A stretch of DNA of 64,000 bases from Rhynchopus sp. YZ270_cl-10 (GCA_964035575.1 OZ037867.1:1479921-1543920), one strand, 5' to 3'; shown: positions 52,065-59,769, counted from the first letter of the stretch. The notes: a model not told the origin generated them from the sequence alone. A program made the numbers and translations.

Positions 52065-52371
52065 TTTTTTACGTTAACATCACCTTGTGCAAACCCAAAA
52101 AACACACATGATTCCCATGTTCTTCGAATATTTTGGTGATTAGGATATGTGTAATGCTCAGATTAAATTGTACGACCACGCAATTGACTCAAATGAGCCC
52201 AAATATCCCGTATTCCCAAGATTTTTGGACTTTCGAGCACATTGGGCATCCTTAGGTATGTTTATAAGCCACTCTACGGCTATGTTAGAAAAAAAACCCA
52301 CCATAATAATGATACATATGGCATGATTCCCAGAACATGTTGGCACTTAGAACATTGTAGAGAAAAAGGGC

Positions 52372-52483
52372 AACCAACGATTTCTAAAGCTACAGTTTCT
52401 GTACTTCATTGGTATGGAAGCATGAAGATTATTCTTCTCACACAACTTTGTCAAAACATGGCCAGTTTCGAAAGAGACTGGCC
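52372..52483 (+). ncRNA. Spliced-leader RNA gene 3
   Basis: Exon and donor as in gene 1, hairpin GGCCAGTTTC/GAGACTGGCC, T-run end. The upstream element is GATTCCCAGA at 52325-52334 (A instead of C at position 2), 38 bp before the start. A satellite remnant lies just upstream. Confidence 0.95.
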
Positions 52484-52569
52484 TTTTTTACGTTAACACG
52501 ATCGTCTTGTGCACAAGAAGCAAAAAAACCCACACAACAACAGCAGAAGTTTAGAACCACATTCAGACC

Positions 52570-52603
52570 CTGACCCAACTCCAACAAGGGGCCCCTGTCT
52601 TGT
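52570..52603 (+). promoter_or_regulatory. 34-bp upstream element of U6 copy 1
   Basis: CTGACCCAACTCCAACAAGG ... CCCTGTCTTGT, first base 58 bp before the U6 start. A TATATA lies at 52619-52624, only a few bases before the RNA. Confidence 0.85.
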
Positions 52604-52627
52604 CAACCACCTTGTGCATATATACTG

Positions 52628-52731
52628 GACCCCAGAAATGGGACATCCGTTAAAATTGGATCGATACAGAGAAGATTAGCATGGTCCCTGCGCAAGGATG
52701 ACACACATTAATCGAGAAAGTATCAACTTTT
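52628..52731 (+). ncRNA. U6 snRNA, copy 1
   Basis: Contains the invariant ACAGAGAAGATTAGCATGG and CCCTGCGCAAGGATGACAC, a 5' stem-loop (CCCAGAAATGGG) like plant and trypanosome U6, and a 3' T run (52728-52736). U6 forms the catalytic core of the spliceosome together with U2. The 34-bp upstream element and T terminator suggest Pol III transcription. About 104 nt. Confidence 0.96.
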
Positions 52732-52950
52732 TTTTTGTCCCCCGGATCACACGTATTTTTTACACTGGTGTCTTCTTCATGCTTCCCAGACCAACACATA
52801 TGTGCAGACATACCCATCACCCACAGGTGGCAAGTGGCAGGCTGCAGTGACCCATTGAAATATTGGTTTCAAAAAACGACCATATGGTTTATGCTACTGG
52901 CATGCTTCCCTGAGCATATACATGTCGAAAGCTGTGTAGAGAAAAAGAGC

Positions 52951-53061
52951 AACCAACGATTTCTAAAGCTACAGTTTCTGTACTTCATTGGTATGGAAGC
53001 ATGAAGATTATACTTCACACACAACTTTGTCAAACATGGCCAGCCTCGAAAGAGACTGGCC
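52951..53061 (+). ncRNA. Spliced-leader RNA gene 4
   Basis: Exon and donor as in gene 1; the hairpin has one mismatch (GGCCAGCCTC). Upstream element GCTTCCCTGA at 52904-52913, the same variant as at U1. Confidence 0.95.
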
Positions 53062-53384
53062 TTTTTTACGTTAGCACGATTGTCTTTGTGCACAAGAAGC
53101 AAACCCAAAAACACACCCAATTCACACCTGACCTAATGCACAAGTGCTTACTGCACCCCATTTTTATATCGCCTGCAAAACCATATTTGTGACACTTGTT
53201 CCCCTTCAGAAGCCACTGTTGACTCTGTCGAATATCCTTCTGTAGGATCACACTTAAGGATATTTTTATGTAGAACCTTCACAGTGACCAAGATGTCAGG
53301 TACGAAAAAGCAACCGTATTATAGACATTGGCAGAAGGCTTCCCAGAACAAGTGGGTACCTAGAACATTGTAGAGAAAAAGGGC

Positions 53385-53496
53385 AACCAACGATTTCTAA
53401 AGCTACAGTTTCTGTACTTCATTGGTATGGAAGCATGAAGATTATATTCTTCACACAACTTTGTCAAAACATGGCCAGTTTCGAAAGAGACTGGCC
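53385..53496 (+). ncRNA. Spliced-leader RNA gene 5
   Basis: Tandem-duplication partner of gene 2 (1434 bp apart); exon, donor and hairpin intact; upstream GCTTCCCAGA at 53338-53347. Confidence 0.95.
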
Positions 53497-53803
53497 TTTT
53501 TTACGTTAACATCACCTTGTGCAAACCCAAAAAACACACATGATTCCCATGTTCTTCGAATATTTTGGTGATTAGGATATGTGTAATGCTCAGATTAAAT
53601 TGTACGACCACGCAATTGACTCAAATGAGCCCAAATATCCCGTATTCCCAAGATTTTTGGACTTTCGAGCACATTGGGCATCCTTAGGTATGTTTATAAG
53701 CCACTCTACGGCTATGTTAGAAAAAAAACCCACCATAATAATGATACATATGGCATGATTCCCAGAACATGTTGGCACTTAGAACATTGTAGAGAAAAAG
53801 GGC

Positions 53804-53915
53804 AACCAACGATTTCTAAAGCTACAGTTTCTGTACTTCATTGGTATGGAAGCATGAAGATTATTCTTCTCACACAACTTTGTCAAAACATGGCCAGTTT
53901 CGAAAGAGACTGGCC
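53804..53915 (+). ncRNA. Spliced-leader RNA gene 6
   Basis: Duplication partner of gene 3 (1432 bp apart); exon, donor and hairpin intact; upstream GATTCCCAGA at 53757-53766. Confidence 0.95.
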
Positions 53916-54001
53916 TTTTTTACGTTAACACGATCGTCTTGTGCACAAGAAGCAAAAAAACCCACACAACAACAGCAGAAGTTTAGAACCACATTCAGAC
54001 C

Positions 54002-54035
54002 CTGACCCAACTCCAACAAGGGGCCCCTGTCTTGT
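54002..54035 (+). promoter_or_regulatory. 34-bp upstream element of U6 copy 2
   Basis: Same sequence and same 58-bp spacing as at U6 copy 1. Confidence 0.85.
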
Positions 54036-54059
54036 CAACCACCTTGTGCATATATACTG

Positions 54060-54163
54060 GACCCCAGAAATGGGACATCCGTTAAAATTGGATCGATACA
54101 GAGAAGATTAGCATGGTCCCTGCGCAAGGATGACACGCATTAATCGAGAAAGTATCAACTTTT
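54060..54163 (+). ncRNA. U6 snRNA, copy 2
   Basis: Duplication partner of copy 1; differs in the 3' part at GACACGCATT (GACACACATT in copy 1). Copy 2 has the form seen in most eukaryotes. The T run follows. Confidence 0.96.
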
Positions 54164-54382
54164 TTTTTGTCCCCCGGATCACACGTATTTTTTACACTGG
54201 TGTCTTCTTCATGCTTCCCAGACCAACACATGTGTGCAGACATACCCATCACCCACAGGTGGCAAGTGGCAGGCTGCAGTAACCCATTGAAATATTGGTT
54301 TCAAAAAACGACCATATGCTTTATGCTACTGGCATGCTTCCCTGAGCATATACATGTCGAAAGCTGTGTAGAGAAAAAGAGC

Positions 54383-54494
54383 AACCAACGATTTCTAAAG
54401 CTACAGTTTCTGTACTTCATTGGTATGGAAGCATGAAGATTACTCTTCTCACACAACTTTGTCAAAACATGGCCGGTTTCGAAAGAGACTGGCC
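54383..54494 (+). ncRNA. Spliced-leader RNA gene 7
   Basis: Duplication partner of gene 4; hairpin variant GGCCGGTTTC; upstream GCTTCCCTGA at 54336-54345, 38 bp before the start. Confidence 0.95.
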
Positions 54495-54590
54495 TTTTTT
54501 ACGTTAGCATGATTGTCTTTGTGTGTCTTTGTGCAAAGCAAAAAAAAAACACACACAAGAAGTGAGGATCTTCAAAACCACGTTTTTGAC

Positions 54591-54624
54591 CTGACCCACC
54601 TCCAACTAGACAACCCTGTCTTGT
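54591..54624 (+). promoter_or_regulatory. 34-bp upstream element of SRP RNA
   Basis: CTGACCCACCTCCAACTAGA ... CCCTGTCTTGT, first base 57 bp before the SRP RNA start. Confidence 0.85.
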
Positions 54625-54647
54625 ATTCCTACAATATGGTATCTATT

Positions 54648-54960
54648 GAGCCGGGATGTGTTGGCTGCATCCTGAAACCCCTAGCTTCTGGGGGGGCAAG
54701 CTTCTCCAGAACTGGGCACTCTTTGAGGTGGACCAAAGGCACCTTCAACTTCTGTGTTGATGTGTTGTCCGTGTTAGTCTACTGTCCTGTTTGCGGCCTT
54801 GGTGTAAACCAGGGCAACAATCAGAGTGAAATGGGGTGAACCGGGCCAGGCTGGTCTCACAGAGCAGCTCATAACTCCTGCAGTGGACAGTTCAAGGATC
54901 GCAGCACAGAGCAGAGTGAGGGTGTTTCCAACTCAATGGCTTGAACTGGAGAAGCGTTTC
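54648..54960 (+). ncRNA. Signal recognition particle RNA (7SL)
   Basis: RNA scaffold of SRP, which targets secretory proteins to the ER. The 5' Alu-type start is GAGCCGGGATGTG. The central GGGGTGAACCGGGCCAGGCT and GCAGCTCATAACTCC-like stretches match the conserved helix 8 region (GGGGTGAACC and GGAGCAGGTCAAAACTCC in human). AAGCTTCTCCAG near the 5' end pairs with CTGGAGAAGCGTT at the 3' end, closing helix 5. A T run follows at 54957-54966. Length about 313 nt. Confidence 0.88.
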
Positions 54961-55124
54961 TTTTTTACATTTTTCCATGTGAACATTGTTTCCACATCAC
55001 CATACACATGTGTTGTTGATACACCCCACCACGTTGCCCAGACCATTCCTACCCACATTATTCACCACAAGTGGCATGTTTACCAGTACATGTTGGTGCT
55101 TAGAGCAATGTTAAGAAAAAGGGC

Positions 55125-55237
55125 AACCAACGATTTCTAAAGCTACAGTTTCTGTACTTCATTGGTATGGAAGCATGAAGATTATATTCTTCTCACACAA
55201 CTTTGTCAAACATGGCCAGCCTCGAAAGAGACTGGCC
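55125..55237 (+). ncRNA. Spliced-leader RNA gene 8
   Basis: Exon and GTATGG donor intact, hairpin GGCCAGCCTC/GAGACTGGCC with one mismatch. The upstream element is degenerate (GTTTACCAGT at 55078-55087) and the AGAGAAAAAG before the start reads AAGAAAAAG, so this copy may be weaker. Confidence 0.92.
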
Positions 55238-55311
55238 TTTTTTACGTCACCATGAGAAAAAACATTCACACATATGATGCATGTACAAAGTGCACAGGTG
55301 TGTGTGTCACC

Positions 55312-55345
55312 CTGACCCACCTCCAACAAGACAACCCTGTCTTGT
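55312..55345 (+). promoter_or_regulatory. 34-bp upstream element of RNA X copy b
   Basis: CTGACCCACCTCCAACAAGA ... CCCTGTCTTGT, 57 bp before the proposed start. Confidence 0.8.
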
Positions 55346-55368
55346 TTTCCCATACTCTCCCTATGTTT

Positions 55369-55692
55369 GGGTGCTAAGTTAGTGTGCTACTTCGAAACCA
55401 AACAACTCGTTCAGCAACAGCTAAAACTTGAAAAGACCTTTCTTATCAGAAAATTCTTTACAATTTTTATGATGTGTCCTGCTGTGGGCCTGATATGGCC
55501 CAAGGCGGAACCACTTTCATATGATGTAAATCCCGTACGTTCGTACAGAATATTACCCATGATGATTATTCTTACATTAGCGTGTAACACTAATTCTGAC
55601 TGCGTTCTATTTCACACTTCAAATATTAGAACTGGATGTGGGGCTGCCAGTTTACTGGTGGTCCCGATCCAGCACACAACGCAAGCACCCTT
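55369..55692 (+). ncRNA. Unidentified Pol III-type RNA X, copy b (diverged)
   Basis: About 324 nt. The first 45 nt and last 100 nt are nearly the same as copies a and c, while the middle is diverged. Some changes keep pairing: the stem GTACA/TGTAC of copies a and c is GTACG/CGTAC here, and GGGCCCGATGTGGCC becomes GGGCCTGATATGGCC. The 3' end GCAAGCACCC is followed by T5. Same promoter element and spacing. A second functional paralogue is likelier than a pseudogene. Confidence 0.7.
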
Positions 55693-55810
55693 TTTCATAT
55701 TACCCCACCCAGTACCCCCCCTGTGTCTGTGTTGTTGCCTAAAAAAGCATCACCTTTTACAGGCTTCCTTGTGGGGAGTGTTCGGTCAAGTGATAGTGAT
55801 GAAGAAGGAC

Positions 55811-55885
55811 AGGGGCGAGTTTTCTCGTGAAATGCTTTGAAGCCTCTGACATTGAGAGGCTCGCTCCGACCTCTGTTTTTAATAA
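55811..55885 (+). ncRNA. Possible small RNA predicted by a promoter element
   Basis: GCTTCCTTGT at 55763-55772 resembles the SL/snRNA element; 38 bp downstream lies a stretch that can fold with GGCGAG/CTCGC as outer stem and GCCTCT/GAGAGGC as inner hairpin, ending near CTCTGTTTTT. No family assigned. Confidence 0.3.
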
Positions 55886-55977
55886 CCCTTACCGGTAACC
55901 ACTGTGTATGTATGGTATGTATGGTATGTATGATATGTTGCCTTTGTGTGTTTGTTTTTGTTTTGTTAAAAAAGAGG

Positions 55978-56163
55978 GTATGCCACTCCTGGATGTTGTG
56001 CAGCTCCAGGGCAACATGTGTGAACGGACCAGGTTGCCCTGGCGACCCGTCACCCCAATGAGAAATTGCGTTAATATCATCAGTGCACAAGGCACTGTAT
56101 CAGATATTAAGCTGATAAGAACAGATAATACACTTGATCTTAGCCAAAAGGCCGAGAAGGTAT
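55978..56163 (-). ncRNA. U2 snRNA
   Basis: Minus strand; CTTCTCGGCCTTTTGGCTAA, AGATCAAGTGTATTATCTG and TTCTTATCAGCTTAATATCT match the strongly conserved 5' half of U2, which pairs with the intron branch site and with U6. The branch-recognition word is GTATTA instead of the usual GTAGTA. The 3' half can form stem-loops III/IV (GCCCTGGAGCTG...CCAGGAGTGGC). About 186 nt. GCTTCCCTGT lies 39 bp upstream. Confidence 0.94.
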
Positions 56164-56201
56164 GACTTCTTTTTAGTCCATACCAAATTCGACACCCATG
56201 T

Positions 56202-56211
56202 ACAGGGAAGC
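56202..56211 (-). promoter_or_regulatory. snRNA upstream element of U2
   Basis: GCTTCCCTGT on the minus strand, 39-48 bp before the U2 start. Confidence 0.75.
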
Positions 56212-56312
56212 ATGATGATGATCAATATTACTAGGAAACAACAAGGCAAACAGATTACACACCCATGTCACAGGGAAGTGAGCGAAGGTGATGATCAATC
56301 GTAGTAAAAACA

Positions 56313-56452
56313 AGGCCGCCGAAGCAGCTACACAAATTGCCAATGTGGCAACGCCGAAGCGGCCCATGGCGGGAATTGGGTAGTTTTCAACCAGCAATCT
56401 CTCCACAGCGTCCCTATTTGGTCATTGCTTATGGAATTATCCCGAGCGCAAG
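56313..56452 (-). ncRNA. U4 snRNA
   Basis: Minus strand; contains TTGCGC near the start, AAGCAATGACCAAATAGGGA, GATTGCTGGTTGAAAACT (the U4 central domain has TTGCTAATTGAAAACT), CCCAATTCCCGCC, CATTGGCAATTTGTG (Sm-site region) and a 3' hairpin GCTGC-TTCG-GCGGC. U4 chaperones U6 in the tri-snRNP. About 140 nt. Upstream GCTTCCCTGT at 56494-56503. Confidence 0.88.
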
Positions 56453-56493
56453 AATACCTCCTTTTCTCCCAGTCGTGTCACAAAGCTATGTCA

Positions 56494-56503
56494 ACAGGGA
56501 AGC
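56494..56503 (-). promoter_or_regulatory. snRNA upstream element of U4
   Basis: GCTTCCCTGT on the minus strand, 42-51 bp before U4; 65 bp from the divergent element of U3. Confidence 0.75.
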
Positions 56504-56568
56504 GTGTTGGGGTGGTAACATAAAGACACCACGTAAAGCTAACACACCAGAACTACCACCACCAATGT

Positions 56569-56578
56569 GCCTCCCTGT
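56569..56578 (+). promoter_or_regulatory. snRNA upstream element of U3
   Basis: GCCTCCCTGT, ending 39 bp before the proposed U3 start. Confidence 0.7.
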
Positions 56579-56616
56579 AGACATCTGTGCAGCCGATAGG
56601 TGGAACAAACAAGGGC

Positions 56617-56815
56617 AAGACTGTACTCTACACAGGATCTGTTTTTGAGTGCATTCGTGTTGAAGATTGTTTTCTTCGGCACAAGACCAAAGCTGGATGA
56701 TGACATAGGTTGGGCATGTGCAGCATGAGCACTTGCGATGATTGTCACATACTTCTTGTATTGTTTTGTCTCTCCCCTGTATGGCGCAGGGAAGAGTACC
56801 AGGCACAGCCCTTCC
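56617..56815 (+). ncRNA. U3 snoRNA candidate
   Basis: U3 guides early cleavage of pre-rRNA. The start AAGACTGTACTCTACACAGG and following GGATCTGTT resemble U3 box A (plant: ACAGGATCTGTT). GATGATGAC (C'-like) and GCGATGATTG (C-like) follow at suitable distances, and CTCTCCCCTG...CAGGGAAGAG can form a 3' stem. A clear box D was not found. The upstream element at the usual spacing supports the start. End uncertain. Confidence 0.65.
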
Positions 56816-56928
56816 ACTTACAGCTTGTTTTTAAGAAAAACCTCAAAAAAGGCTTCACATTACTTTTTTCACCTTCAAGGACATCTTGATCAATCAAGAA
56901 GTTACCACACTATCCTCGCTCTCAACAT

Positions 56929-56938
56929 GCTTCCATGT
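56929..56938 (+). promoter_or_regulatory. snRNA upstream element of U5
   Basis: GCTTCCATGT, about 42 bp before the U5 start. Confidence 0.7.
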
Positions 56939-56979
56939 GTAGCAAAGTGCATACAGCAATAGAACAAAACAGAGCCATA

Positions 56980-57092
56980 TCACGGTTCTTGCCCATATCG
57001 AACTCATCTTTCGCCTTTTACTAAAGATGACCGTGGGTAAGAGCCACTAAGTGAAAGCATAATTTTTGAAGGGGCCTTTGTGTCTCATCTGT
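56980..57092 (+). ncRNA. U5 snRNA
   Basis: Contains the invariant loop I in TCTTTCGCCTTTTACTAAAG, which aligns exons in the spliceosome. It is enclosed by pairing of CGGTTCTTGCCCA with TGGGTAAGAGCC. Sm-like site ATAATTTTTGAAG follows. The 3' stem-loop boundary is uncertain. Confidence 0.92.
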
Positions 57093-57115
57093 TTTTAAGT
57101 CTTGACAACCACTAC

Positions 57116-57125
57116 GCTTCCCTGA
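57116..57125 (+). promoter_or_regulatory. snRNA upstream element of U1
   Basis: GCTTCCCTGA, about 45 bp before the U1-like start; same variant as at SL genes 4 and 7. Confidence 0.7.
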
Positions 57126-57169
57126 AGGTGTTGGAGTTTCGCATGTTGTTAAACTCAGCTAGAGGTTAC

Positions 57170-57306
57170 ATACCTTACTGGTGTCTGACCTGATCAACAA
57201 GGGCGTCGACACACCAGTGGCCCTTGCATTGCTGGCACTAGCTTCGGCTGGCTTGCACAGTGAAATTTTTGACAGCGGCGGTGCTGTGCTTTGCACAAAC
57301 CCGCCT
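57170..57306 (+). ncRNA. U1 snRNA candidate with unusual 5' end
   Basis: The first bases (ATACCTTACTGG) resemble but do not equal the usual ATACTTACCTGG. A stem CTGGTGT/ACACCAG encloses a loop with CTGATCAACAAGG, similar to the U1-70K-binding GATCACGAAGG. CTAGC-TTCG-GCTGG forms another hairpin, then AAATTTTTGACAG (Sm-like), then a 3' hairpin GGCGG...CCCGCC with an inner TGTGC/GCACA and T5. The upstream element at standard spacing supports a real gene. U1 recognises 5' splice sites. Identity inferred from the loop and position. Confidence 0.6.
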
Positions 57307-57594
57307 TTTTAAACAAACAAACAAACCAAAACAAACGTGATCACACAAACCATCATGTTACCCAGTAAACCCAGTAAACCCAGCACACTGGTCTAGAGGG
57401 ATCGACCACTGAGTGGTGACCTGTGAGCACACAGGCACCTGCTCCGATGCAGTAGTGCAGCGCACTAAGTGCTGTGCTAAGGACTGGCCAAACTTGTTAA
57501 ACCTGCTGACCCACAAACCGGTTTTCACAACCGAAGCAAAAACAAGCTCAGAAATAAAAAGCTCTTCAAAGGTTTTCGAACCTGACTCAGTATT

Positions 57595-57713
57595 GGATTC
57601 GGCCATACTCTGGTGAATACACCTCATCCCGCCTGATTTGAGAAGTTAAGCACCAGCAGGCCTGGATAGTACTGGCGTGGGTGACCAGCTGGGAAGTCCG
57701 GGTGCTTGAATCC
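57595..57713 (+). rRNA. 5S rRNA, copy 3
   Basis: 119 nt, GGATTCGGCCATAC to GTGCTTGAATCC, followed by TTTTTAC. Internal control regions as in copy 1. 110 bp upstream of RNA X copy c. Confidence 0.95.
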
Positions 57714-57766
57714 TTTTTACTTTTCTTCTGTTGTGTTAGGTGTGTGGTTTTGAGGATGTCCAGACC

Positions 57767-57800
57767 CTGACCCATCTCCAACAAGACGACCCTGTCTTGT
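57767..57800 (+). promoter_or_regulatory. 34-bp upstream element of RNA X copy c
   Basis: CTGACCCATCTCCAACAAGA ... CCCTGTCTTGT, 57 bp before the proposed start. Confidence 0.8.
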
Positions 57801-57823
57801 ATTCCGATGTTTGCTGTATGTTT

Positions 57824-58155
57824 GGGTGCTAAGTTAGTGTGCTACTTCGAAACCAAACAACTCGTTCAGCAACAACAAAAACTTGAAAAAGACATTTCTT
57901 CTGAGAAAATTCTTTTACAATTTTGTGTGAAGACCGGTCATGTTTGCGGGCCCGATGTGGCCTGCGACGGACTACTCTCATATGATAGTAAATCCCGTAC
58001 AATCTGTACAGAATATTACCATGACGATATTATTCTTACATTCGTGTAAACTAATCTTCCGATTGCGTTCTATTTCACACTTCAAATATTAGAACTGGAT
58101 GTGGGGCTGCCAGTTTACTGGTGGTCCCGATCCAGCACACAACGCAAGCACCCAA
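57824..58155 (+). ncRNA. Unidentified Pol III-type RNA X, copy c
   Basis: Plus-strand copy of 44345-44676 in the other arm. 5' GGGTGC pairs with 3' GCACCC; a hairpin CCAGTTTACTGG lies within a GGAT/ATCC stem near the 3' end; a T9 run follows. See copy a for the limits of identification. Confidence 0.7.
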
Positions 58156-58265
58156 TTTTTTTTTGCCCCTGCCCGTCCACAGGCCATGTGTGCACCAGTG
58201 ACCGCAAACCCACAAACCCCAAGTTAGGTTGTAAAGGTCTGAAAGGAAAGCTCTGAAAAAAACCT

Positions 58266-58337
58266 AGGCCGCTGTGGGGATTGAACCCACGACCCCATCA
58301 TTACGGATGATGTGCTCTACCACTGAGCTAAACAGCC
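58266..58337 (-). tRNA. tRNA-Thr(CGT), second copy
   Basis: Inverted-repeat copy of 44168-44239; loop TCCGTAA with C33; intact cloverleaf. Confidence 0.94.
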
Positions 58338-58414
58338 ACATTTTAGGGAGCAAGGTGTGAAAGCTCTGAGAACCAATTTACACAGGAGAAACAAAACAGG
58401 GGAAAAAAAAACTG

Positions 58415-58486
58415 TGGACCCTGAGAGGTTCGAACTCTCGGCCTCCCGTATGCGGAACGGGCGCTCTTCCACTGAGCTAAGAGCCC
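58415..58486 (-). tRNA. tRNA-Ala(CGC), second copy
   Basis: Inverted-repeat copy of 44019-44090; loop TCCGCAT with C33; G3-T70 present. Confidence 0.94.
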
Positions 58487-58564
58487 CACAATTATGATGC
58501 TTCTTTAAAACAACAAGCTTTGGGCCGAAATAGGCTTTTAAGTGATCACACAACGAAGAAAAAG

Positions 58565-58646
58565 TGACGAGGGTGAGGTTTGAACTCACGCCCCCGAAGA
58601 GACTACGACCTGAACGTAGCGCCTTAGACCACTCGGCCACCTCGCC
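58565..58646 (-). tRNA. tRNA-Leu(CAG), second copy
   Basis: Inverted-repeat copy of 43859-43940; loop TTCAGGT; intact. Confidence 0.94.
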
Positions 58647-58767
58647 TTACTAGGCTCCTTCGTTAAAAATTTTTTCACCATCGCGGAGGTATGAAGGAAA
58701 TTTTTGATGCGTGCTCTGTACATTTCAAAAGACCCCCTTCAAAGAAAAGAAGATGGAGAGAAAGCAT

Positions 58768-58840
58768 GGCGCTATAGCTCAGTGGTTAGAGCGCTCGCCC
58801 AGTAAGCGAGAGGTCGAGGGTTCGATCCCCTCTAGTGCCT
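58768..58840 (+). tRNA. tRNA-Thr(AGT), second copy
   Basis: Inverted-repeat copy of 43665-43737; loop CCAGTAA with C33; intact. Confidence 0.94.
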
Positions 58841-58924
58841 TGTTTTTTGTTCGCTGTCCTATTTCTGGTTCGTTGTTAGGTCACAAACAACCTGTTCACA
58901 TGTTGTCCATCATGACTCAGTATT

Positions 58925-59043
58925 GGATTCGGCCATACTCTGGTGAATACACCTCATCCCGCCTGATTTGAGAAGTTAAGCACCAGCAGGCCTGGATAGT
59001 ACTGGCGTGGGTGACCAGCTGGGAAGTCCGGGTGCTTGAATCC
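58925..59043 (+). rRNA. 5S rRNA, copy 4
   Basis: 119 nt, identical in appearance to copy 3, followed by TTTTTAC and a T8 run. Confidence 0.95.
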
Positions 59044-59059
59044 TTTTTACTTTTTTTTA

Positions 59060-59705
59060 CTGAAGCAGAAAGTTGTTCTGGATTGCTCACACAGGATCAA
59101 AAACGCGAAAACGTTGGGAATATGTGTTATTTGGGTGCTCCCGAACCCATTATGAGGTCGGACGATTTGATTGGAGCATCAGAAGTGCCCTAATTGAGGT
59201 GGCCAAAATGACCGTTTTTACCTGCTATTCCGCAACAGCCCAACTGGTCAAAAATGCGAAAACGTTGGGAAAACGGGTTATTTGGATGCTCCTGAAGCCA
59301 TCATGAGGTCGGAACCGCAAATTGGAGCATCACACATGTCCTAATCACTTACTCCCAGTGAAACACGGTACACATGGAATTTTCCGATTTTCCACCGGAT
59401 ACTCCGCAATAGCAAGATCGTCCAAAATGTGAAAACGTTGGGATAATGGGTCATTCGGATGCTCCTGAATTCATTATGAGGTTGTAACCGCAAATTAGAG
59501 CATCAGAAGTGCCCTAATCGAGTTCGCGAAAATGACCCAGCAAAATGTCATTTTCACCTCTATTCTGCAATAGCCAGATCGTCAAAAATGGGAAACTAAC
59601 GGGAAAATGGGATGTTTGGATGCTCCTGAATCCATTATGAAGTCGTAACCGCAAATTGGAGCATCACACATCCCTAATCAGCCCTAATCACTTACTCCCA
59701 GTGAA
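59060..59705 (+). repeat. Satellite monomers in the right inverted-repeat arm
   Basis: Reverse complement of 42835-43430: four diverged monomers with AAAACGTTGGGAA and GGAGCATCA words. Confidence 0.85.
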
Positions 59706-59769
59706 AATTTATTTGGGCTATTTGAGATGTATGGAATGTACAGGGTTCCCCCTACACAGCAAAAAGACA

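Larger units (their letters stand above)
51630..54494 (+). repeat. 1432-bp tandem duplication carrying SL-SL-U6-SL
   Basis: Two head-to-tail copies (about 51630-53062 and 53063-54494). Offsets of corresponding genes are 1432-1434 bp: SL 51951/53385, SL 52372/53804, U6 52628/54060, SL 52951/54383. Only a few substitutions separate them, so the duplication is recent. Confidence 0.93.

Noticed and set aside
52619-52624. TATATA as the TATA box of U6
   Set aside because: It lies only a few bases before the RNA start rather than 25-30; the conserved 34-bp element at -58 is the better promoter candidate. It may still contribute.
36520-57627. Small ORFs of 60-157 codons throughout the RNA island
   Set aside because: They overlap tRNA, snRNA or satellite sequence, occur on both strands and are not conserved between duplicated copies as proteins.
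57824-58155. RNA X as U3 snoRNA
   Set aside because: No box A or paired C'/C boxes in conserved positions; a better U3 candidate is at 56617-56815.
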